A stretch of 6,242 nucleotides of DNA, from contig CAMOUZ010000069.1 of assembly GCA_946626795.1 (NCBI GenBank), positions 1 to 6,242 on the forward strand. The letters are read 5' to 3'. Position 1 is the first letter of the stretch. Each line of letters begins with the position of its first letter. Both the position numbers and the translations under genes were made by a program. Positions 1-6,242 of the stretch are shown here, one piece after another. This DNA comes from an uncultured Clostridia bacterium. Lineage in GTDB: Bacteria > Bacillota > Clostridia > Christensenellales > CAG-1252. The notes under the pieces were generated by a model. That model saw only the letters and a program-made list of their open reading frames with translations, made no database searches and was not told where the DNA came from.

Positions 1-3000
1 GAACAGGAAGTCCGCGATCGCCGCCTTCTGCTCCTTGGTCAGGACCGCAAAATAATCGGTGGCTTCCGACTTCCTATTGTCATCGCTCTCGATGATCGGA
101 CCGCCGAATTTCCTTTTTTCCTCTTTTTTGAGAAGCTCGCCGCTCATATAGGCGCGGATGGCGTTATACAAGAGCTTTAAGCTGTCGTCGGCGTCTTCCT
201 GCTCGAAGAAAGCGGTGGTATTCGCGGTGTGGAGACGGTCCGAGATCGTGGAAATGACCTCGTTTGTCTTCGGATCCTTCTTATTCTTAAAGAAATTCAG
301 GACGTAGCCCGCGATGTCGAGGAAGAAATGCTGATAATAGAGGAAGCGAAGATCATTCTCGATGACACTGAGATTGCTGAGCTTATCATAAGACTGATAG
401 GTAAAGGGATCGGAAGGATCCTTTAAGTCGTCGAAGATGAGTTTCAGGCAATAATCCTTTTTCGCGTCCGTGCCGCCCTTGAACGAAGCTTTCTTATCCG
501 CGGGGATCTCCCAAATCAAGCTGGACGCCATATCCTTGAAGATATTCTGCAATTTCTGCGAAAGAGTCCTCGCTTGATTCTCGATATGTTTTTCGAGCGT
601 ATACCAAACCACGCCGTTTTCCTTCGGCATTTCGCCTTTTTGATAGACGCAACGGTCGTATCTCTCCTTCCCGTCTTCCGACACGTAACGGAAACGGAGG
701 GAACTCTCCATCTCCTTGCGGATCGTGTCGTTGAGGAGATTTTTAAGCTCTTTTTCGTCCTTCTTGCCGATGCTCTTCAACTTCGCTTTTACGAAATCAT
801 AGAAATCCGCGACGCCCTTGCCTTCCGCATGATCGGAGATGATCTTATACGCCGATTCGAGCTCGGAAACGATGGAATCGAAAGAGGAAAGATTCTCCTT
901 CTCCGCCACGGGGAAAGAGACGATACCCGTCGTATCACCGTTCCAACGATTGAATAAGTGTAAGCCGTTCGCAAGGAAGGACGTGGAGAATCCGCTCCAA
1001 TCATTGAGCGGCGTGAAAGCATAGATATAGATATCGCGATCCAAGGCGTTATCCTGCTTGACGCGGTCGATACGGCCGATACGCTGCTCCATCGCCAAGG
1101 GGCTATGCAGAATATCGAAATTCACAAGGTGCGTCGCCATCTGCAAGTCCACGCCTTCTTCATACTTCCCGGCGGGGACGACGACCAAGACGTCGCCTTC
1201 GTTTTTGAGGTCTTTGACGTCGTGCGAGATCGTCCAGCCCGGCCAAGTATAGGGCTTATGACCGTATTTATATTTATACGCTTCCTCTCTATGGGCGTTC
1301 TTCTCTTTTTCCGCGGTGGCGCGCTCTTCAAGGAGCTTCTCATAGAGGAGGTCATTGATCTCGTCCTTCGTGAAGACCAAGATCTTATACGTGCCTTTCT
1401 TCCTCTTGATCTTTACGCCTTCCATCCCGTCCGGATCGAAAAGATTGATGAGCATATGCATACGGCTGAGGAAATAATCGGGCAAGCCGCTCTGCCTCTT
1501 ATTCACATAGCTGTATAAGCCCGCCATCCCGTCGTCGATGACTTCTTTATAAACGTAATTCGCGATCTCTTCCTTATAAGCGCGGATCGCTTGCTGTTTC
1601 TTATCTTGAAGCTCGATATTCGCCTCGTCCGAATTATACTCCTTCTCGATGCTCTCGATCTTCTTTTGCGCGCTCTTGATGCTCGCGGACCATTCGACGG
1701 CTTTTTCCTCCGCCAGCGCCTCCATATCCGATTTCTCGCGAAGTCTCGTCTTCTGCACGGTGGCGTCACCTTCCGCCAGCACGCGCACGAGGTTATTCAT
1801 ATTCACGCGCGCGACATAATCGAAATAACGGTCACGGCGGCAGATATTGATGACGACGCCGTTTCTGCGGCTCCAAACCGGCATATTTTCGACGCCGTAC
1901 TCCGCCTGCTTCTCCGGTTTCAAAAGTTTGAGCCACGGCTCGGAAATATTATCCGTTTGGTGACGGGTGGTGCGGATGCCGAGCTTGCCGTAACGATAAC
2001 GCCAAGCGCTGAGGCCCTCTTCGGAATTCACGAGCTCTTGGATGGTCTTGATGGGCTTATTGTTCTTATCCACGAAACGCGACTCGAAGTCCTTTCGATC
2101 CGCATTCAAATAGTCGTAAACGAGGATCGCGAGGGTATTATTGTCGAGGACGGTGGATAAGCTCCCCGAGATGTCGCTGTCCACGCTCTTATTATACTCC
2201 GCTTGATACTTCTCGACGGCGGAGGACCAAGTCTCGTCAAAATGATTGACTTTATAGAAGATAAGATCCTCGGCGATATCGCGCATTCTCTTGATGGCGG
2301 CGGGGTCGCCGACGTACCCGATGATCTTTTTCCACGCCGCGCTGTTGATATAATAATATCGCATCTCGCTGATCAGATAACAGACGAGATCTTTACGCGT
2401 GATATAATTGAAAGTCTCGGCTTCGAGCTTCTCCATCGAATGGACTTTATTCTGCATAAGAGGATCCCCTTTCATCCTCTCTTCGATGGCGGAGCGGTTC
2501 TTGATGATGCCTTCGACTTGCGCGACGACCATCGTCATAATGGACTCCGCGTTTTCCGCGAGCTTATCGTAATTCAAGACCTGCGCGCCCTTTTTCTCTC
2601 CCGTGACCTTATCGAGATCGAAATCAAGATGAGAATCTCCGCCGCGGAGCAAGTTCAGAAGATAAAAGTCGATCATATCCGACTTGATCGGCGTCGCCGT
2701 CATAAACATCTTCTGCTTTGCGTGGTTGGCGAGGGTCAGGAGCTTCGCATAAAGGCAACTGCGCTTGACAAGATATTTATCCTTCACGCCGCTCGTGCCG
2801 TCTTTATCGAAGAGGGGGAAGAGATGGTTCTTCTCGCAGGTGCTGTGATCCGCGCGATAATCGCCCGGATTCTTACTCACCACTTCGATGTAGTTATGCA
2901 CTTCGTCCACGATCAACGTCGAGAAATGCATGTCCGTCAAAAGGTCGAAATAAGAATATTTCTCCGCGAAGTCTCCATAGAGATATTGCAAAGCGGGGTC

Positions 3001-4170
3001 GCTGTACTCGAACAAAGCTCTGCCGAGCCAGAACGCGCCGTCCTTTTTCTCATTGCCGACGATCATCACGGAGAAGGTCTCGCGGATCTTCTGCGCGATG
3101 GAGGCGATCATAATGCGCTTCTTGGTCGTGGAGAGGCTCTCGTCTTCCACCTTCTTCTTGATCCTCTTTTTCACTTCTTCACCGTATTTGGCTTTGCAGA
3201 AATTGAATTGAGACAAGATACTGTTCTTCAAGAGCTGAATGCCCGTGCCTTTCATCACGAGATCCACTTTCTCCGTCTTGGAATAATAATCCGCAATCAA
3301 GGTATAAACGCCGTTCTCGTCGATGGGGTTCTTTTTCAGCCAAGCCTCATAGTCCGAATAAAGCGGAAGCGCGGGGAAAGGTCTCCCGTCTCGGGCGCGC
3401 GGCCACTTTTTATTCGTGGCAAGATCCGCGCAAATCGCTTTCACAAGCTGCGGGATGAGCTCTTTATAAAAGGCGATGAGCGTCTTCTCATTCATTACGC
3501 CGCGACCGTTTGCCTTGCGCACGTTTTCGATGATATTTTGGATCTCTCTCTTCTCGAAAGCCGCCTGCACCATACCGTCGAACGTGCAGTCCTCTTCGTT
3601 CGCGCCGCCGGGGAAAAGGTCCACGCCCTCCTGTTCGAGCTTATCCGAAGCGTCGAAAAGAAGCGCATTCAGATCCTCTTCGTCATTGACGACGACGATC
3701 TTGGGGAAAGACTCTTGCTTGGTCATTTTCCCACTGAAAGAGACGTCCTCGTAATAATTGCGCATACCGAACTTGTCCGACAGCTCTTTTTCCCATTTAT
3801 AGACCATCTTCGCGCTCGGCACCAAGATCAAGAGGGACTTCAACTCATGCCTGCACGCAAGCTCGCTGATGATCATACCCGCTTCAATGGTCTTACCCAT
3901 ACCGACCTGATCGGAAAGGATACCTTTGCGTTCGAATTCGTATATAAAATCCTTTACCGCTCTTTTCTGATAAGAGAACGGAGAGAACGTGCCTTTGTCC
4001 AGCACGAGATCATTATAGCGATCGATCATCATAAGCTCTTTTTTGTCGTCGTCGAGCTTATTCAGCGCGCTGCCGATCTTATCCGCCTTTTCCTCCGTTA
4101 TGTAAGCGTCTTTCCCTTCAAAGACAAGGGATACGTCAAATTTTTTGCTTTTCTTCTCGTTCTCGGGCAT
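1..4170 (-). CDS. Large SNF2/RapA-like DEAD-box-superfamily (SF2) helicase, 3' partial
   Basis: Translating minus-strand codons from the ATG at 4170 gives 1390 residues with no stop; the end lies beyond position 1. It is a cytoplasmic ATP-dependent nucleic-acid translocase of the SNF2 group. A Q-motif-like SYQ lies near 66-68. Walker A DQVGMGKTIEAGMI (Lys93) is almost identical to the RapA/HepA motif I. Motif Ia is LVPSAKMVYKW (116-126), motif II is IVDEVH (DEVH 422-425), and motif III is MTATP (490-494). The second lobe starts near YKILVFT (928-934); motif V is EGVDLQ (1005-1010) and motif VI is QRIGRIDR (1029-1036), so both lobes look catalytically intact. Unusual are the spacers: about 330 residues between motifs I and II (about 100 in RapA), about 510 between III and V with a charged probable coiled coil at 805-870, and at least 330 after motif VI with no nuclease motif I can see. 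The gene starts 14 bases after a lipoprotein gene. SNF2 proteins with such motifs occur in DISARM (DrmD) and Dpd (DpdE) defence systems, but also as RNA-polymerase recycling RapA; no partner here decides between them. Confidence 0.93.
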   Translation of the reverse strand, partial: MPENEKKSKKFDVSLVFEGKDAYITEEKADKIGSALNKLDDDKKELMMIDRYNDLVLDKGTFSPFSYQKRAVKDFIYEFERKGILSDQVGMGKTIEAGMIISELACRHELKSLLILVPSAKMVYKWEKELSDKFGMRNYYEDVSFSGKMTKQESFPKIVVVNDEEDLNALLFDASDKLEQEGVDLFPGGANEEDCTFDGMVQAAFEKREIQNIIENVRKANGRGVMNEKTLIAFYKELIPQLVKAICADLATNKKWPRARDGRPFPALPLYSDYEAWLKKNPIDENGVYTLIADYYSKTEKVDLVMKGTGIQLLKNSILSQFNFCKAKYGEEVKKRIKKKVEDESLSTTKKRIMIASIAQKIRETFSVMIVGNEKKDGAFWLGRALFEYSDPALQYLYGDFAEKYSYFDLLTDMHFSTLIVDEVHNYIEVVSKNPGDYRADHSTCEKNHLFPLFDKDGTSGVKDKYLVKRSCLYAKLLTLANHAKQKMFMTATPIKSDMIDFYLLNLLRGGDSHLDFDLDKVTGEKKGAQVLNYDKLAENAESIMTMVVAQVEGIIKNRSAIEERMKGDPLMQNKVHSMEKLEAETFNYITRKDLVCYLISEMRYYYINSAAWKKIIGYVGDPAAIKRMRDIAEDLIFYKVNHFDETWSSAVEKYQAEYNKSVDSDISGSLSTVLDNNTLAILVYDYLNADRKDFESRFVDKNNKPIKTIQELVNSEEGLSAWRYRYGKLGIRTTRHQTDNISEPWLKLLKPEKQAEYGVENMPVWSRRNGVVINICRRDRYFDYVARVNMNNLVRVLAEGDATVQKTRLREKSDMEALAEEKAVEWSASIKSAQKKIESIEKEYNSDEANIELQDKKQQAIRAYKEEIANYVYKEVIDDGMAGLYSYVNKRQSGLPDYFLSRMHMLINLFDPDGMEGVKIKRKKGTYKILVFTKDEINDLLYEKLLEERATAEKEKNAHREEAYKYKYGHKPYTWPGWTISHDVKDLKNEGDVLVVVPAGKYEEGVDLQMATHLVNFDILHSPLAMEQRIGRIDRVKQDNALDRDIYIYAFTPLNDWSGFSTSFLANGLHLFNRWNGDTTGIVSFPVAEKENLSSFDSIVSELESAYKIISDHAEGKGVADFYDFVKAKLKSIGKKDEKELKNLLNDTIRKEMESSLRFRYVSEDGKERYDRCVYQKGEMPKENGVVWYTLEKHIENQARTLSQKLQNIFKDMASSLIWEIPADKKASFKGGTDAKKDYCLKLIFDDLKDPSDPFTYQSYDKLSNLSVIENDLRFLYYQHFFLDIAGYVLNFFKNKKDPKTNEVISTISDRLHTANTTAFFEQEDADDSLKLLYNAIRAYMSGELLKKEEKRKFGGPIIESDDNRKSEATDYFAVLTKEQKAAIADFLF

Positions 4171-4176
4171 ATCTGT

Positions 4177-4184
4177 CCTCCCCC
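4177..4184 (-). promoter_or_regulatory. Shine-Dalgarno site of the helicase gene
   Basis: GGGGGAGG on the minus strand begins at the base directly after the lipoprotein TAA stop (4187-4185) and ends 6 bases before the ATG at 4170. This strong site decides the start of the helicase and suggests translational coupling to the lipoprotein gene. Confidence 0.85.
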
Positions 4185-6047
4185 TTAATTCAAAGTTCTT
4201 TCGACGAGGTCGCCGTTTTCATTTTCTTCCGTCACGAAGAACACGCCGTTTTCTTTGCGGATCTTCGCATAACCGTGCTTAGAAACATTCGACGAATTAT
4301 CACCTGCCAAAATAACGTCGCAAACAATATATCCTCCTTCAAGAAGATAATCAATTTCAGTTAATATAAAATAGCCATTTTGATTTAATGTAGTGAATTC
4401 TCCCAATTCTTCTTCCGCCTCATAATTTCCCGTCAAATTCCTTTTAATGATCGCCGTTGCGTCCCAGACGCTTGGAGTATTTTCTGCGGAAAGCGTTAGG
4501 AAAATCGTCGAAGCCTCGATCCTGATCTTCGCGCCCGCCGCACGCACGTTAAACGTAAGAGCGCTGCCAAGGACGGACTGACAAGCGACCTCGCCATCCG
4601 TATACGCATAATATCCGAAGACGGTATGCGCGCCGCCCTTCTCATCCCGCAGGAAATATTCGTCCAGCTCGGAAAGCGCGCCGAGCTCCTTGCCGTCCAA
4701 AACGATCTTGACGGCGGAGGGATCTTCCGTGAGACCCGCCGAGAGCTTGTCATTTTGAACGGTGAGCGTCGGAGCCGACACCGATCTCACCTTCTTCGAC
4801 ACGGCGTTCTCCACCCTTGCTTCCACGTTTTCGGCAGTATAATAACGGTAAATGTCAACGGAAACGGTATAAACGATATCCGTCGGGAGCCCCGACAAAT
4901 CGCCGTTCCGCAGAGGACGTCTTCCGCCCGCTTCGCTCGTGGAATAATAAAACTCCACGATATCCTGCGTCTCGTCCGCGCCCGTCACGCTTGCTTGCAA
5001 ACCATCCACGGTGAGCACAAGATCATCCGCGCAGGGAAGGGGCGCCCAAATGGCGTATAATTCCACACGATTCACATCCGCATTATCGAAGCTGAACTGC
5101 GCGCCTAACGTATAATCCAAAGAATCGGCGACAAACGTCCCCACCACAGGCGATCTGCGATTCCAGCCGATATGGACATACTTATTGTAACGTTTGTAAT
5201 CATTTTCATTCGTGACGGAGAGCTGCGCCATCAGATCGGAAAGGCAGACCTCCTCCCCGTATTTCACGCTACGCTCCGAAGCGCCTCCCAAAGAGGAATA
5301 ACGATTGTTATTGTAATTGTAATCCATAAAAGCCAAGGTGTAGCTTGCTCTTTCATAGTTAAAGAAGAGTTTGCAAACGCCCGCTCTGTCATCCAAGACA
5401 TAGTCTTTTTCATTCAGTATCTCCGCCGAGCGGGAGGCGAAAGAATCCGCGTCGCTGATGGGGTTTTTGGAAGTGATCCCGATGAACTCATAGCCGGCGT
5501 CTTTATTCCGTTTGGAGGTGACGCTGCGGATGAAATCGTCGGGGAATTCGGCGTCGTACGTGACCTTGTCAAGGAGGATATTCGTATATTCATAATCCGG
5601 ATCGGTGGGCGTGCCGTACACTTTCACCGTATACTCCTTGGGCGTGAAATGCGCGGCGATACGAACGGTCGAAACCTCCCAATTCCAATTCAGAAGCTTC
5701 GCGCGATCATCGTCCGCGGACTTCCAGAGCTGCCCGTCTTGCTCGGAGGTATAATCCTTTCCGTTCGGCGCCGTGAAAGTATAATAATCGAAGTCATAGT
5801 GCGCGCGATCGTACTTGCGCAGCGTCAAGCTCTGCCCATATTCGAGCGTGTATTGCTTATCGGTGTCTTCGCCTTCGATCGTGATGATGACTTTCGTCGT
5901 CGATTTGGGGGGATCCACCACGTCTGCGGGGGGATCTTCCACGGGCTTATCTTTGTCGCCGCACGCGGCAAAGAGGCAAGAGACCGCGAGGAGCGCGACC
6001 ACCGCCAAAACCAACAGTAAGGAAATTTTCAAGCAACGTTTTTTCAT
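4185..6047 (-). CDS. Surface lipoprotein with InlB-B-like repeats and Ig/FN3-like domains
   Basis: Complete 620-residue protein with ATG start and TAA stop. The N-terminus is a lipoprotein signal: basic MKKR, a hydrophobic stretch at 8-28, and LFAAC with the probable lipidated Cys29 (Phe at -3 is slightly off the usual lipobox; Cys24 is a weaker alternative). A Pro/Asp-rich linker (34-47) should lift the rest off the membrane. Residues 52-337 form three diverged repeats resembling Listeria-Bacteroides/InlB B-repeats; the third is clearest, with YTLAF at 236, VKYGE at 261, HIGWN at 292 and LYAIWAP at 330. Residues 342-424 and 425-500 look like two Ig or FN3-like beta domains, and 501-620 is unassigned. 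No catalytic motif is visible, so a binding, adhesion or cell-envelope role is inferred. It lies between another exported protein and an SNF2 helicase. Codons for about 536-597, and especially 556-576, are much more AT-rich than the rest of the gene. The repeat class is likely; the biological role is unknown. Confidence 0.9.
   Translation of the reverse strand: MKKRCLKISLLLVLAVVALLAVSCLFAACGDKDKPVEDPPADVVDPPKSTTKVIITIEGEDTDKQYTLEYGQSLTLRKYDRAHYDFDYYTFTAPNGKDYTSEQDGQLWKSADDDRAKLLNWNWEVSTVRIAAHFTPKEYTVKVYGTPTDPDYEYTNILLDKVTYDAEFPDDFIRSVTSKRNKDAGYEFIGITSKNPISDADSFASRSAEILNEKDYVLDDRAGVCKLFFNYERASYTLAFMDYNYNNNRYSSLGGASERSVKYGEEVCLSDLMAQLSVTNENDYKRYNKYVHIGWNRRSPVVGTFVADSLDYTLGAQFSFDNADVNRVELYAIWAPLPCADDLVLTVDGLQASVTGADETQDIVEFYYSTSEAGGRRPLRNGDLSGLPTDIVYTVSVDIYRYYTAENVEARVENAVSKKVRSVSAPTLTVQNDKLSAGLTEDPSAVKIVLDGKELGALSELDEYFLRDEKGGAHTVFGYYAYTDGEVACQSVLGSALTFNVRAAGAKIRIEASTIFLTLSAENTPSVWDATAIIKRNLTGNYEAEEELGEFTTLNQNGYFILTEIDYLLEGGYIVCDVILAGDNSSNVSKHGYAKIRKENGVFFVTEENENGDLVERTLN
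4321..4400. other. AT-rich patch inside the 3' part of the lipoprotein gene
   Basis: By hand count, 15 of 60 bases at 4321-4380 are G or C, and the following 60 hold 22. Most of the window is near or above half GC. On the minus strand the patch uses AAT, CAA, TTT, ATA, TTA, GAT and TAT, while the surrounding gene favours GC-ending codons. The reading frame is intact (residues about 556-576, NGYFILTEIDYLLEGG). It could be a recombined segment or a constrained regulatory stretch upstream of the helicase gene. Confidence 0.6.
4326..4354 (-). promoter_or_regulatory. Candidate internal sigma-A-type promoter ahead of the helicase gene
   Basis: On the minus strand TTGATT (4354-4349; 4 of 6 to TTGACA) is followed after exactly 17 bases by TATATT (4331-4326; 5 of 6 to TATAAT). 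Transcription would begin near 4319 and give a leader of about 150 bases before the helicase ATG at 4170. It lies inside the lipoprotein coding sequence in the AT-rich patch, where chance matches are frequent, so confidence is low. Confidence 0.25.
5037..5894 (-). repeat. Three tandem InlB-B-like protein repeats inside the lipoprotein gene
   Basis: Units of about 87, 97 and 102 residues cover protein positions 52-138, 139-235 and 236-337. Each ends in an aromatic-rich strand: RIAAHFTPKEYTV for the first, KLFFNYERASYTL for the second, ELYAIWAPL for the third. The next unit opens with YTV or YTL. The second and third also share a Tyr-containing 'Y-x-F/H-I-G' element (YEFIG at 186, YVHIG at 290). 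Similarity is at the protein level only; I see no DNA-level repetition, which indicates old duplications. The assignment to the Listeria-Bacteroides repeat family rests on the third unit and is weaker for the first. Confidence 0.5.
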
Positions 6048-6054
6048 CGTCTGT

Positions 6055-6060
6055 CTCCTT
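6055..6060 (-). promoter_or_regulatory. Shine-Dalgarno site of the lipoprotein gene
   Basis: AAGGAG on the minus strand lies 7 bases before the ATG at 6047. Its first two A's are the last two bases of the upstream TAA stop, so termination of the upstream gene places ribosomes on this site. It fixes the start of the lipoprotein gene. Confidence 0.85.
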
Positions 6061-6242
6061 ATTCCACAACTTCTTCCACAGTATATTTCATCGTCGCAGG
6101 CTGAGAATCAAGATAAATCACATTCTCGCCGACGCCGCCGATCGCTCTGACCGAGACGGTATGCTCTCCTGCTTGCGTCTCATCGGGGATACCGATCTCC
6201 GTAACCGTCTCTTCCCCGCCGTCAACGGCCGCTTTATAAGCC
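6059..6242 (-). CDS. C-terminal end of a probable secreted/surface protein with a fibronectin-III-like domain (5' partial)
   Basis: Sixty codons followed by TAA (6061-6059) are open on the minus strand; the beginning lies beyond the right edge. The visible tail reads AYKAAVDGG at its start, then QAGEHTVSVRAIGG in the middle and MKYTVEEVVE at the end. The pattern of a short 'V-DGG' strand, an 'AGEHTVSVRA' strand and a final 'YTV' strand is that of the last strands of a fibronectin type III or Ig-like domain as often found in Clostridia surface proteins. Such domains act as spacers or adhesion modules outside the cell; no enzymatic residue can be seen. The stop codon abuts the Shine-Dalgarno of the lipoprotein gene, so the two are probably co-transcribed and both exported. 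Signal peptide and full architecture are not visible. I am confident that it is coding and moderately sure of the domain type. Confidence 0.75.
   Translation of the reverse strand, partial: AYKAAVDGGEETVTEIGIPDETQAGEHTVSVRAIGGVGENVIYLDSQPATMKYTVEEVVE

Noticed and set aside
1..4170. Assignment as DISARM DrmD, Dpd DpdE or Zorya ZorD
   Set aside because: Motif similarity to RapA-like SNF2 proteins is clear, but the spacing and length differ. No methyltransferase, DUF1998, phospholipase D, queuosine-like or motor genes are in the window, so naming a specific system would be unsupported.
4171..4184. Terminator between the lipoprotein and helicase genes
   Set aside because: The 14-base gap has no room for a hairpin and U-tract; it is filled by the helicase Shine-Dalgarno.
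2203..4188. Long plus-strand open frame of 661 codons opposite the helicase start
   Set aside because: Its triplets lie exactly opposite the helicase codons. It is open only because the first 670 helicase codons contain no TTA, CTA or TCA. The other plus-strand frames at 229-426, 574-957, 1105-1518 and 1591-2160 are in the same register and end where the helicase uses TTA leucine codons. The translation is low-complexity and matches no family I know, while the minus strand has full helicase motifs.
4233..4327. Small out-of-frame ORF on the minus strand, TTG start after AAGGAGG, about 30 codons
   Set aside because: The perfect Shine-Dalgarno is fully explained by the in-frame lipoprotein codons for Glu-Gly-Gly. 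The start is a rare TTG and the product has no recognisable feature, so it is probably chance.
5172..6020. Plus-strand open frame of 282 codons opposite the lipoprotein
   Set aside because: It is antisense to a protein with a clear signal peptide and repeat domains, lacks a credible Shine-Dalgarno, and its sequence looks like reverse-complement shadow coding rich in Ile, Val, Arg and Gly.

Overview
The window carries one co-directional gene cluster read entirely from the minus strand, in the order: the tail of a secreted or surface protein (6242-6059), a complete 620-residue lipoprotein (6047-4185), and a very large SNF2/RapA-like helicase that runs off the left edge (4170-1, 1390 codons without a stop). 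No gene on the plus strand is credible, and no RNA gene, CRISPR array, insertion sequence or clear terminator is visible. Non-coding sequence amounts to two gaps of 11 and 14 bases.

The likely host is a Gram-positive, Clostridia-like bacterium, perhaps an uncultured gut lineage such as Christensenellales. This is an inference from four things: strong purine-rich Shine-Dalgarno sequences, a classical lipoprotein signal, Listeria-Bacteroides (InlB B) type repeats with fibronectin-like domains, and roughly balanced base composition with GC-ending codons. There is no marker gene to confirm it.

Right part (4185-6242): the two upstream genes encode extracellular beta-rich proteins. The first is seen only as a 60-residue fibronectin-III-like tail. 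The second has a signal peptide with lipobox Cys29, a Pro/Asp-rich linker, three diverged B-repeat-like units, two Ig/FN3-like stretches and an unassigned C-terminal part. That C-terminal part contains a strikingly AT-rich patch (25% GC over 4321-4380).

Left part (1-4170): the helicase has clear SNF2 motifs of the RapA/HepA kind: Walker A around K93, DEVH at 422-425, MTATP at 490-494, a motif V at 1005-1010 and QRIGRIDR at 1029-1036. The spacing is unusual. About 330 residues separate motifs I and II, about 510 separate motifs III and V (including a predicted coiled coil), and at least 330 follow motif VI. It resembles the SNF2 proteins found in phage-defence loci such as DISARM (DrmD) and Dpd (DpdE), but no diagnostic partner gene lies in the window, so defence is only a hypothesis.

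At both junctions the TAA stop runs directly into the next Shine-Dalgarno, so the three genes look like one operon although two products are exported and the third is cytoplasmic. A candidate internal promoter in the AT-rich patch could instead give the helicase its own transcript.
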